DNA of 64,000 nt from Desulfosporosinus sp. Sb-LF. GTDB lineage: Bacteria; Bacillota; Desulfitobacteriia; Desulfitobacteriales; Desulfitobacteriaceae. The translations under genes were made by a program, and so were the position numbers. Each line of letters starts with the position of its first letter. Position 1 is the first letter of the stretch. The stretch lies in the NCBI RefSeq assembly GCF_004766055.1, contig NZ_SPQR01000003.1, positions 62,001 to 126,000 of the forward strand, given 5' to 3'. The notes under the pieces are model-generated. The model did no database searches. It was not told the DNA's origin and was given only the letters and a program-made list of their open reading frames with translations. Of the stretch, positions 52,242 through 60,346 are shown one piece after another.

Positions 52242-52387
52242 AAAAAAATCCACGGTACATCCCATATTAGGGACGAAAGCCGTGGACTTCCGCGTTACCA
52301 CCCATTTTGGCCAAACTTGGCCCTCTCAACAAAGTACAGAAATATCAAGCCCGTATTTATCGAGTAGTAGTCTAGGTAAACAAAATC
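52242..52387 (-). promoter_or_regulatory. Second, stem-I-less T-box antiterminator/terminator module of aroF
   Basis: On the minus strand, TGGCCAAAATGGGTGGTAACGCGGAAG repeats the T-box core of the first module. A terminator TCCACGG...CCGTGGATTTTTTT follows. Only about 85 bases separate terminator 1 from this core, too few for a stem I with specifier loop. The short leader (GTACTTTGTTGAGAGGGCC) matches the equivalent stretch of module 1, so it is a partial duplication. Confidence 0.85.
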
Positions 52388-52652
52388 AAAAAACTCCTCA
52401 TCCCTGAAGGGACGAGAAGTTCAATCTCGCGTTACCACCCGACTTTGGCCAAAGGGCCACTCGACAAAGGTACGGGAATAATATCCGATACCCCCTTCCT
52501 GTTAACGGTGAAGAACCGTCCTAGCCTACTTGATAACGTTCAGCCGGCAGCTCGGGAGGGAACTTCAGCTAATACCACACATAGAAGAGTTTTCAGTCGT
52601 GACTCTTCCTCCCTGAAAGGTAATAAATAGCGTACTTTTCTCCGTCTTCGCT
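52388..52652 (-). promoter_or_regulatory. T-box leader of aroF, full module (probably phenylalanine-specific)
   Basis: Minus strand: stem I opens with GAAGACGGAGAAAAGTACGC. The 3' side reads GCTGAAGTTCCCTCCCGAGC, where pairing of CGGAG with CTCCCG leaves TTC (Phe) as candidate specifier. The T-box core is GGGTGGTAACGCGAG, and the terminator is CTTCTCGTCCC...GGGATGAGGAGTTTTTT (52421-52388). Phe specificity fits an aromatic-pathway entry enzyme but is inferred. Confidence 0.88.
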
Positions 52653-52739
52653 TTTAATAATTAAGTTATTTAAATTATAACAGTATTAATTAATTTGTCA
52701 ACCGGATATAACAGATGCTAAGAGATTTTACCGTACAAG

Positions 52740-53267
52740 TTAGTATGTTAAACCATACTTGTTCAAATGGACTTTATCAAATCTTAGGTTATTATCCGTG
52801 TGAGGTGATTTAGATTCATCTGGATACCCTATGGAAATAATCGCTACGACCTTTATATTGACCGGAATCTCCAAAACTTCTCGTACGTGTTGTTCTGCCG
52901 TCTCAGTTTCTGTGAACTGGCGCTCTCTAATTTGAATCCAACATGACCCTAATCCCATAGAATTAGCCGTCAAGTGTAGAATGGTGGCCGCAATAGAAGC
53001 ATCCTCCACCCAGACATCGCTAATTGCAGAATCTGCGCAAACTACAATGCCTAAAGTGGCATTCTTCAAATGCCCCGCTCCTTTTTTTACTTTTGACAAT
53101 TCTTTTAGGATTTCTGAATCCTCCACTACAATGAATTGCCAAGGTTGGAGCCCCTTAGATGACGGACTTAATAACGCTGCTTTCAGAAGCAGTTGTACTG
53201 TATCTTGATCTATCTTCGTAGATTGATACTTCCGAATACTCCGGCGCCTGTAAAGACTATCTAACAT
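52740..53267 (-). CDS. Nitroreductase-family FMN protein
   Basis: 175-residue NAD(P)H-type flavoreductase. The FMN-binding start is YRRRSIRKYQSTKIDQDTVQLLLKAALLSPSSKGLQPWQFIVV (residues 5-47). VEDASIAATILHLTANSMGLGSCWIQIRER near 86-115 is the dimer/FMN helix. VKVVAIISIGYPDE near 137 is the conserved C-terminal strand. Substrate range of this family is wide. GAGGTAAAAACAGCT precedes the ATG. Stands alone. Confidence 0.9.
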   Translation of the reverse strand: MLDSLYRRRSIRKYQSTKIDQDTVQLLLKAALLSPSSKGLQPWQFIVVEDSEILKELSKVKKGAGHLKNATLGIVVCADSAISDVWVEDASIAATILHLTANSMGLGSCWIQIRERQFTETETAEQHVREVLEIPVNIKVVAIISIGYPDESKSPHTDNNLRFDKVHLNKYGLTY

Positions 53268-53462
53268 AGCTGTTTTTACCTCCTCATTACTATCCCATTA
53301 TACGACTTTTGAAAGATCGCGTCACATTAGAATTTCCATAGATAAACTATCTGCTCACAAATACTCTTCAACCTTCATTCTCAATGTATACAAAATATTT
53401 ATGATTGATCTATTGCATTGGAGTTTGTTCTTGCGATAAGATTCCAGTATACGCTGCCATAC

Positions 53463-53489
53463 TTGACCTCACAATTTTGATGATATAAG
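53463..53489 (+). promoter_or_regulatory. Candidate promoter of the RecA-like/PPDK_N gene
   Basis: TTGACC (53463-53468) and TATAAG (53484-53489) with a 15-base spacer, short of the usual 17. Transcription would begin just before the hairpin at 53496. Confidence 0.35.
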
Positions 53490-53495
53490 CAAAGC

Positions 53496-53547
53496 AACGG
53501 CGCTTTGGAATTACTCGGAAACAAACGAGTTTTTCCAGTGCGCCGTT
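53496..53547 (+). terminator. Three-tier leader hairpin with T-run (attenuator or terminator)
   Basis: AACGGCGC/GCGCCGTT outer stem, GGAA/TTCC middle and ACTCG/CGAGT inner stem, followed by CTTTTATT, 56 bases before the ATG of the large downstream gene. There is no plus-strand gene ahead of it within 2.5 kb, so it is more likely part of the leader of 53603 than a terminator for an upstream gene. Confidence 0.55.
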
Positions 53548-53602
53548 CTTTTATTGCACCTTATAAGAAATCCTTAACCATGAAATACGAGGAGGTATCA
53601 TT

Positions 53603-56206
53603 ATGGAACTCTCCCAAAAAGTGAGTACAGGTTTTAATACATTAGATCACGTGATTCAACATCTTAGAATGGGAGATAATGTTGTTTTTCAGGTTAAGGA
53701 TATTGAGGTGTATAAAAGATTTGTCAATGCGTTTATTGAGCAAAAGACTAGTTCACATAGAAAGATTATTTATATTCGTTTTGCACAACATGCCCCGCTT
53801 ATTGCAAATATAGCTACTGTAGAAATCTTTTCCGTTGATGCAGAGAATGGATTTGAGGAGTTTTGCTCTCAGATCCACGAGAAAATTACTCAAGAAGGGC
53901 GAGACGTTTTCTATATTTTTGATTGCTTATCTGAACTATTGGATCGTTGGGCTACAGATTCGATGATCGGAAATTTTTTCAAGGTCACCTGTCCCTATCT
54001 TTTTGAACTGAATACGATAGCCTATTTTGCGACCTACAAGAATCGTAACTCGTTCCATACCACAGCTGTGATTCGTGATACAACTCAGGTACTGTTTGAT
54101 GTTTATGAAGCCAACGGCACGACCTATGTGCACCCTTTAAAAGTCTGGAATCGCTATACTTCTACTCTATTCTTGCCTCATGTTGTCCAAAATAATCAAT
54201 TTACACCTGTTACCAGCAGTGGAGAAGTGGCTGCTCTTTATTCTCAATACGGAGAAGATGATGAAAACCCTGAACGGGACCTTGATTATTGGGACCGTCT
54301 ATTTTTAAAGGCTGGAGAACTCCTCTCCTCCTCAGCAAATTTAACTCAAGTTAAAGAACGCATTCATCAATTATCCAGGATATTCTTGACCCGCGATGAG
54401 CGAATTCTCAAACTAATTCATGAACATTTTTCCCTCCAAGATATCTTGTCCATTAAGTCACGTTTGATTGGCTCTGGGTTTATCGGTGGCAAAGCGGTAG
54501 GGATGTTACTCGCTCGAAAGATTTTAATCCAAGCGTCTGAAACATGGAAAGATATCCTAGAGCCTCATGATTCATTTTATATTGGGTCAGATGTCTTTTA
54601 CTCCTTTCTTGTCGACAATAATTTGTGGAAACTTAAGATGGAACAACGCAGAGCACCAAAATACTATTTCGAAAAGGCCTCTTCACTTCGGGATAAAATA
54701 CTCCAAGGACAGTTTAGCGACGTAATAAAATGCAAATTTATTAGAATGCTGGAGTATTTCGGCCAGTCCCCGATTATTGTGCGGTCTAGTAGTCTTTTAG
54801 AAGATGGGTTCGGCAATGCCTTTCCGGGCAAATACGAAAGTATTTTCTGTATCAACCAGGGTACCCTCGAAGAAAGGTACCAGCTCTTTGCGGAGGCTGT
54901 TCGACAAGTCTTTGCCAGTACATTAAGTGAAGAAGCGCTAACCTATCGTGAAAAGCATGGCTTAACCAGTACGGAAGAACAAATGGCTCTTCTCGTACAA
55001 AGAGTGTCCGGATCCAATAAACAGGACTATTTCTTTCCTGATGTTGCCGGGGTGGGTTTTTCTTACAACACCTACATTTGGGATACTCAAATGAATCCAA
55101 ACGCAGGAATGGTACGGCTTGTTATCGGATTGGGTACAAGAGCCGTCAACAGGCTCGAAGGGGACTATGCTAGGATTGCTGCTTTAGACCGCCCCCTCTC
55201 TATACCCTGTGATGGACTTCAAAGTTTTAAAGCCTTTTCACAGCAGAAAATGGACGTACTCAACATCCAAAACAATAGTCAAGAGTGCCTTTCGATTCAA
55301 GATTTATTAGATCAACAAGTCGATTTGCATCAAGCAATGATTGCTGAACGAGACTTTAAAACTGAACAAAGGATGAAACAACTTGGCCTGAGCTGTAAGG
55401 AATCCTGGGTTTTTAGTTTTAACCCGTTATTTTCTAAAACAGATCTTTCTCAAACCTTTTCTAAACTTCTCAATACATTAGAGGCAGCCTATTGCCATCC
55501 TATCGATATTGAATTCACTGTAAACTTCGGAAGCAATGGTCATTATATAATTAACCTATTACAATGTAGACCCTTACAGGTTCAGGGTCCCAAAGAACGG
55601 GTTGAGTTCCCTCACGAATTCCCACTGAATCAAATCCTTTTTAAGAGCAATGGTAATTTCATGGGGGGAAATGTTTACACGACAATTCACAAAGTCATCA
55701 TAGTAGACCCAGATGCCTATAACCTACTTAGCCAATCAGAGAAATACGAGGTTGCTAGAACCGTGGGGAGGCTCAATAAGCAAATTCATAAAGAGAGCAC
55801 CAAAGCACTTCTCCTTGGTCCCGGAAGATGGGGATCACGCATTCCCTCTTTAGGTGTACCCGTTGCTTTTGCAGAGATAGATCGCATTTCAATTCTAGGC
55901 GAGATCGGATACCGTCACTCTGGGTTTTTTCCCGATGTATCGTTTGGAACCCATTTTTTCCAGGACATGATTGAAAGTGAGATATTCTACCTTGCACTCT
56001 TTCCCGAAAAGCAAGATACCCTCTATCAATTAGATTTGCTGGAGAACATCGCTCAGAGATTTCTTACCCTCCCTACAGAAATGTCCCAGCTTCAAGAAGT
56101 TGTAAAAGTGTATGACTTTGAACCTGGGAAATATAGTTTACAATTGATTTCAGATATTAACAAACAAGAGATTCAATGCTTTTATCGTTCAAATGGCATT
56201 TCTTAA
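53603..56206 (+). CDS. PEP/pyruvate-binding (PPDK_N) protein with N-terminal degenerate RecA/KaiC-like domain
   Basis: 867 residues, cytoplasmic. Residues about 6-210 look like a KaiC/RecA fold: STGFNTLDHVIQHLRMGDNVVFQV at the place of the usual pre-P-loop strand, but the GxxGxGKT loop is replaced by KDIEVYKRF. A Walker B-like strand DVFYIFDCLSELLDRW is kept. Residues about 290-680 form an ATP-grasp PPDK_N domain: GFIGGKAVGMLLARKIL, PIIVRSSSLLEDGFGNAFPGKYESIF, GVGFSYN and the end YIINLLQCRPLQ. The phosphohistidine swivel domain and PEP-binding barrel of PEP synthase are missing. Residues 690-867 (LLLGPGRWGSRIPSLGVPVAF) are an unassigned domain. Role unknown. AGGAGGTATCATT precedes the ATG. 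Confidence 0.85.
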   Translation: MELSQKVSTGFNTLDHVIQHLRMGDNVVFQVKDIEVYKRFVNAFIEQKTSSHRKIIYIRFAQHAPLIANIATVEIFSVDAENGFEEFCSQIHEKITQEGRDVFYIFDCLSELLDRWATDSMIGNFFKVTCPYLFELNTIAYFATYKNRNSFHTTAVIRDTTQVLFDVYEANGTTYVHPLKVWNRYTSTLFLPHVVQNNQFTPVTSSGEVAALYSQYGEDDENPERDLDYWDRLFLKAGELLSSSANLTQVKERIHQLSRIFLTRDERILKLIHEHFSLQDILSIKSRLIGSGFIGGKAVGMLLARKILIQASETWKDILEPHDSFYIGSDVFYSFLVDNNLWKLKMEQRRAPKYYFEKASSLRDKILQGQFSDVIKCKFIRMLEYFGQSPIIVRSSSLLEDGFGNAFPGKYESIFCINQGTLEERYQLFAEAVRQVFASTLSEEALTYREKHGLTSTEEQMALLVQRVSGSNKQDYFFPDVAGVGFSYNTYIWDTQMNPNAGMVRLVIGLGTRAVNRLEGDYARIAALDRPLSIPCDGLQSFKAFSQQKMDVLNIQNNSQECLSIQDLLDQQVDLHQAMIAERDFKTEQRMKQLGLSCKESWVFSFNPLFSKTDLSQTFSKLLNTLEAAYCHPIDIEFTVNFGSNGHYIINLLQCRPLQVQGPKERVEFPHEFPLNQILFKSNGNFMGGNVYTTIHKVIIVDPDAYNLLSQSEKYEVARTVGRLNKQIHKESTKALLLGPGRWGSRIPSLGVPVAFAEIDRISILGEIGYRHSGFFPDVSFGTHFFQDMIESEIFYLALFPEKQDTLYQLDLLENIAQRFLTLPTEMSQLQEVVKVYDFEPGKYSLQLISDINKQEIQCFYRSNGIS

Positions 56207-56217
56207 GGCTAGACGGG

Positions 56218-56249
56218 GAACAGAATTTGGATTTTTCCAAGTTCTGTTC
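56218..56249 (+). terminator. Terminator-like hairpin after the PPDK_N gene
   Basis: GAACAGAA/TTCTGTTC with inner TTGGA/TCCAA, directly before the next hairpin; possibly part of a double terminator. Confidence 0.55.
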
Positions 56250-56299
56250 AAAAAAAGGATTATACACCTCTGTAGTGGTGTATAATCCTTTTTTTGAAC
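56247..56299. terminator. Convergent terminator, GGATTA-CACC family copy 2
   Basis: GTTCAAAAAAAGGATTATACACC... and its exact complement GGTGTATAATCCTTTTTTTGAAC enclose a 6-7 base loop. Serves the PPDK_N gene and the convergent ANTAR gene. It resembles the hairpin at 18772-18809. Confidence 0.88.
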
Positions 56300-56325
56300 T
56301 GTTACTAAGTCTCCATAACCCTGTT

Positions 56326-56898
56326 TTATTCATACTTCTTGATGATCTCTTCCGCGACTATGACTTGGGAAATTCGCAAGTCCATGGCCCTTTTTTGAAT
56401 GAGGCGAAAGGCTTGTGGCTCGCTCATATTTAACTTTTCCACAAGGGTCCATTTGGCTTGTTCAAGGATCTTCCGCTCATCGATCCGCTTCTTTAGGGTA
56501 TCACGCTCATTTTTTAATTGTGTCATCGAATTCCGTACTGAAAGTGCAAAACGTGCAGTTTGAAGCAATGTTAAGCGGTTGATTGGTTTAGGAAGAATCA
56601 AAGCACCTACTTTTTCAAGGCTAAATTGCATATTAAGCAAATGCTCGGGCCTTGCGATCACCACGATTCCAGCGGACGTTTTATCATGGGTATCAAAAAC
56701 CAAATCCGTTCCCTGTTCATCGGGTAGCGGAGTGCTTATAATAACCAAATCCAGTAGGGTGTTGAAAAAATTTCGACGCGCCTCATTGGCTGAATGAGCG
56801 CAGTTTACCGGATAAAAACCTTCTTTGATGAGCATGGTCTGCATGCTGCTCGCGACTTCAGCCTTCCCACAGACGATAAGAACACTCCCTGCGCTCAC
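56326..56898 (-). CDS. ANTAR-domain RNA-binding antitermination regulator
   Basis: 190 residues. The N-terminal receiver-like domain (about 6-118) starts SVLIVCGKAEVASSMQTMLIKEGF. The phosphoacceptor region reads DLVIISTPLPDEQGTDLV, so it has no canonical Asp in the usual VLxDxxMP setting and may be phosphorylation-independent. A coiled coil (NSMTQLKNERDTLKKRIDERKILEQAK) leads to the ANTAR three-helix domain LVEKLNMSEPQAFRLIQKRAMDLRISQVIVAEEIIKKYE. ANTAR proteins bind paired hexaloop hairpins and prevent termination. The GTG at 56898 has AAAGGGGTG at correct distance; the GTG at 56907 overlaps that site. Last gene of the nitrogen operon, 32 bp after glnA. Confidence 0.9.
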   Translation of the reverse strand: MSAGSVLIVCGKAEVASSMQTMLIKEGFYPVNCAHSANEARRNFFNTLLDLVIISTPLPDEQGTDLVFDTHDKTSAGIVVIARPEHLLNMQFSLEKVGALILPKPINRLTLLQTARFALSVRNSMTQLKNERDTLKKRIDERKILEQAKWTLVEKLNMSEPQAFRLIQKRAMDLRISQVIVAEEIIKKYE

Positions 56899-56930
56899 TA
56901 CAATCACCCCTTTGAGCAGGGTAACCTCAT

Positions 56931-58259
56931 TTAATAGGTTTTGAGATACTTTTCAATCTCCCAGGAATGAATCGAGTTATCGTAGGCTTCCCATTCCAAA
57001 GTCTTTGCTGCTAAGTATTTATTAAACGTATGCTCACCAAGAGTCGAATGAATCAAGGGGTCTTTCTTCATCTCTTCAAGCGCTAAGAAAAGGTTTGAGG
57101 GTAGCCTCTCGAGTTTAAGGTCTTTCTCCTGTTCTGACGTTAAGTTGTAAATATTAACATTAATCGGATCAGCCAGTGGTAAATGATTTTTTAATCCCTC
57201 AAGCCCAGCCTCTAAGACTAACGCTAAGGTCAAATAAGGATTACAGGTCGGATCCGGACTTCTGAGTTCAAGCCTTGTTGCTTCTCCCCGGGGTGCAGGG
57301 ACGCGAAGCAAGGGACTTCGGTTCATATGAGACCATGCGATATGCACCGGGGCTTCAAAACCTGATTTTAATCGTTTATAGGAATTCACGAGGGGATTGG
57401 CGATGGCCGTAATTCCTTTGATATGACTCAACAACCCTGCCGTAAAATGCTTGGCAGTTTCCGATATATCATTTTCAATCTCGTCCTGTTTAAAGAGGTT
57501 GATCCCATTTCGGGTTAGAGACATATTGATATGCATCCCCGAACCATTGACACCGGGAAGCGGCTTGGGCATAAAGGTCGCATGAAGACCATTGCGCTGC
57601 GCAATGCTCTTGACAACCATTTTAAAGGTCATAATATTATCAGCCGCAGTAAGAGCATCCGTATATTTGAAATCGATTTCATGCTGCCCCGCCGCTGTTT
57701 CATGATGCGACGCTTCGATTTCAAACCCCATTTCTTCTAAAATCATACAAATCTCACGACGGGTGTTTTCCCCTTGGTCGATGGGAGCCAGATCGCAATA
57801 ACTAGCTGAATCATGGGTAATCGTCGTTGGCTGACCTTCGTCATCGTTGTAAAACAAAAAGAACTCACATTCTGGGCCGACTTGGAAAGTATAGCCCAGG
57901 TCTTCTGCCTTTTTCAACGTTCGTTTCAGTATAAAACGGGGATCCCCCTCAAATTGCGATCCGTCATGGTTTTTAATATCGCAAATAAGTCTAACGACCT
58001 TGCCCTGCTGTGGCCTCCAGGGAATGATCGCGAAAGTATCGGGATCCGGAAAAAGAAACATGTCGGACGCTTCAACACCTGTGAATCCTGCAACGGCTGA
58101 GCCATCAAACATGACTCCGTTTTCGAAAGCATTGGCAAGCTGTTTATCAGTAATCGCTATGTTTTTCATTCTGCCGGAAATATCCGTAAACTGCAAACGA
58201 ATAAAGCGAACATCATTTTCCCTTACAAACTTCAGACAATCTTCTTTTGAAAAATGCAA
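56931..58259 (-). CDS. glnA: Glutamine synthetase, type I
   Basis: 442 residues from the TTG at 58259, which has AAAGGAGAGTACCCAA before it; in-frame codons upstream lack a site and would overlap the previous gene. It makes glutamine from glutamate, ammonia and ATP. Blocks: FIRLQFTDISGRMKNIAI, MFDGSAVAGF (GS signature), FQVGPECEFFLF (metal Glu), ASHHETAAGQHEIDFKY, NGLHATFMPKPLPGVNGSGMHINMSL (ATP site), and NPLVNSYKRLKSGFEAPVHIAWSHMNRSPLLRVP. No adenylylation Tyr loop is apparent, as in the Firmicute GSI-alpha group. Operon with the split glutamate synthase genes upstream. Confidence 0.95.
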   Translation of the reverse strand: MHFSKEDCLKFVRENDVRFIRLQFTDISGRMKNIAITDKQLANAFENGVMFDGSAVAGFTGVEASDMFLFPDPDTFAIIPWRPQQGKVVRLICDIKNHDGSQFEGDPRFILKRTLKKAEDLGYTFQVGPECEFFLFYNDDEGQPTTITHDSASYCDLAPIDQGENTRREICMILEEMGFEIEASHHETAAGQHEIDFKYTDALTAADNIMTFKMVVKSIAQRNGLHATFMPKPLPGVNGSGMHINMSLTRNGINLFKQDEIENDISETAKHFTAGLLSHIKGITAIANPLVNSYKRLKSGFEAPVHIAWSHMNRSPLLRVPAPRGEATRLELRSPDPTCNPYLTLALVLEAGLEGLKNHLPLADPINVNIYNLTSEQEKDLKLERLPSNLFLALEEMKKDPLIHSTLGEHTFNKYLAAKTLEWEAYDNSIHSWEIEKYLKTY

Positions 58260-58333
58260 TTGGGTACTCTCCTTTCTTATTAGCTCATTATATCCTGGAA
58301 TGAGTCCCATATGAAGGCATAGTTCATGAGTGC

Positions 58334-59083
58334 TTACCAGCCACAATAAAGATTGCCATAGGGTCTTTTATTATAAGGGATCAACTTGGAAAAGGGTTTA
58401 GCAAGAATCTCCTCAGTATTTCCGCCAAAATATTCAACATAGTCTTTAACATAGTGCTCAAGCTTTTCTTCATCATCCTGCGATAGTTCAACTACTTTGA
58501 CTTCTTTGCCCAGTTTGTGATCTTCCACTTCACCGCGGATATACATGATTCCCCCATGCATCCCTGTACCGCAATAAGAGCCCACAATTTCTTCATGCTC
58601 TTCAAGTCCTAGACCAAGAACGACAATCACTCCACCGGCCATATATTCCCCTAAGAAATCTCCTACTTTTCCTCCCAGGATAATCGTTGGAATCTTCTCT
58701 TGATATTCCTTCATATGAATTCCAACCCGATATCCACCGTTATCCCGAATGAAGATTTTTCCACCCCGCATAGCATACCCTACAGTATCTCCTGAACTGC
58801 CATGAACCACGATTTTCCCGTCATTCATAGTGTTCCCAATACTGTCTTGAGTATTTCCTTCAACATAAAGTTCTAAGCCATTCATATAGGCGGCCATATC
58901 ATTCCCAGGGGTTCCTTTTAATGTCAAACGTGCTTTACCAGTGATTCCATCCCCAATGTAGCGTTGTCCGTTCACATTTTTAACCACGATATCTTCAGAG
59001 CCAGCCGCAAGTTCTTCACGAATCTTGCTGTTCAGTTGCCTATAATAGAGCCCTTTAGCATTGAGTACAATCATCTGTTTCAC
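58334..59083 (-). CDS. Glutamate synthase GXGXG-domain subunit
   Basis: 249 residues forming the right-handed beta-helix domain that in large GltB closes the protein and guides ammonia. The glycine repeats are clear: GDGITGKARLTLKGTPGNDMAAYMNG, VEGNTQDSIGNTMNDGKIVVHGSSGDTVGYAMRGGKIFIRDNGGYRVG, YMAGGVIVVLG and GTGMHGGIMYIRG. It is a separate chain in archaeal-type split glutamate synthases. Its ATG overlaps the stop of the FAD-oxidoreductase gene by 4 bases. Confidence 0.92.
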   Translation of the reverse strand: MKQMIVLNAKGLYYRQLNSKIREELAAGSEDIVVKNVNGQRYIGDGITGKARLTLKGTPGNDMAAYMNGLELYVEGNTQDSIGNTMNDGKIVVHGSSGDTVGYAMRGGKIFIRDNGGYRVGIHMKEYQEKIPTIILGGKVGDFLGEYMAGGVIVVLGLGLEEHEEIVGSYCGTGMHGGIMYIRGEVEDHKLGKEVKVVELSQDDEEKLEHYVKDYVEYFGGNTEEILAKPFSKLIPYNKRPYGNLYCGW

Positions 59084-60342
59084 TTCCTTAGGGTAAGTCT
59101 TTGGCTGCGCAGTTCCTGTGGAAAATGGATATATCCAAAATCATCTTTCAAAAGATGCTCTTGAAAAGATGTTACATCGACTTCTTGGTCCATGAGTCCC
59201 GTGAGAATTCCTGCCCGATCCATGGTATTTAAAGCAATATACCCAACAAGCTTTCCCGCACGCAAAACAATCTTTTTATAGCTTTGCTTGGCCTGATCTT
59301 CTTGGATATATTCTTGGAAATCAGGGGCATTCGGTTTGATAATACCTGCTGTGAGCATCGGAAGGTCAAAAAAACCGATGGCATTCATAGCAAATCCGCC
59401 CAGGTATTCGGAGCTTCCTCCAGCCATATTCACCCCTGCAGTAAATCCCTGCTTATAGGCATTTGGCAGAATCGGCAACACACGGTTCTCTTGATAGATT
59501 TTATCATATCCTTCGGAGACATCGCCCGCTGCGTAGACATCGTCTACACTCGTTGCCATCTGTGGGCTAATCACAATACCCTGATTCAACTTGATTTTCG
59601 TCTCCCGGACAAGATCCAGATTTGGTCTGACCCCAATTGCCAGGATAACCCGATCACAGTCTAATTCTTCTCCGTTCTGCAAGCGAACACCAGTTACCTT
59701 GCCATTCTCACCCAAGATCTGGGCTACTGTATTATTTAATTGGAATTTCACGCCTTGTTCCTCGAGATGATTCTGAACGATTTGAGCCGATGCTTCATCA
59801 AGAATAGCGCTTAAAATGCGGTTTGAGAGTTCAGCAATCGTCACAGTGGCTTCTCTCTTAACCAAGGCCTCAGTTGCCTTGAGGCCGATGAGCCCCGCTC
59901 CGATCACTACAACTCTAATTCCAGGGAAAAGTTCTTTTTCTAATGCTTTCACATCATCCCAGGTTAAAAAGGTGGAAACCCCAGAATACTCTCTGCCCGG
60001 GATGGGGGGAACGATGGGTTTTCCGCCGGTTGCAACTAACAAACGATCATACTGAACCTTCTCCCCCGAAGAAAGTTCGACATTCTTCTCTTCAAGCTTT
60101 AAGGCTTGAACCTCAGTCCCGAGATGAACATCCACTTGTAGGCGTTCATAAAAATCGGGATCTCGATAATACATCTTTTCTGGCGTTACTTTACCCGAAA
60201 GATAATAGGAAATAAGAGGACGGGAATAGGCCGGATAAGGCTCTTTCGAAAAAAGCGCGATTTTCCCTTCACGATCAACACTACGAATTCCTTCTACCGC
60301 GCCAACTGCTGCAGCGGAATTTCCGATGATCACATAATCCAT
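59080..60342 (-). CDS. FAD/NAD(P)-dependent oxidoreductase of the split glutamate synthase
   Basis: 420 residues of the pyridine nucleotide-disulfide reductase-like family. FAD site YVIIGNSAAAVGAVEGI (residues 3-19), the conserved PAYSRPLISYYLSGK, NAD(P)-site RVVVIGAGLIGLKATEALVKR near 144-164, and second FAD motif TSVDDVYAAGDVSEGYD near 262-278. It likely passes electrons from NAD(P)H to the ferredoxin-like subunit and glutamate synthase core. GGAGGAGTAGTAGC precedes the ATG, four bases after the ferredoxin gene stop. Confidence 0.9.
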   Translation of the reverse strand: MDYVIIGNSAAAVGAVEGIRSVDREGKIALFSKEPYPAYSRPLISYYLSGKVTPEKMYYRDPDFYERLQVDVHLGTEVQALKLEEKNVELSSGEKVQYDRLLVATGGKPIVPPIPGREYSGVSTFLTWDDVKALEKELFPGIRVVVIGAGLIGLKATEALVKREATVTIAELSNRILSAILDEASAQIVQNHLEEQGVKFQLNNTVAQILGENGKVTGVRLQNGEELDCDRVILAIGVRPNLDLVRETKIKLNQGIVISPQMATSVDDVYAAGDVSEGYDKIYQENRVLPILPNAYKQGFTAGVNMAGGSSEYLGGFAMNAIGFFDLPMLTAGIIKPNAPDFQEYIQEDQAKQSYKKIVLRAGKLVGYIALNTMDRAGILTGLMDQEVDVTSFQEHLLKDDFGYIHFPQELRSQRLTLRK

Positions 60343-60346
60343 GCTA

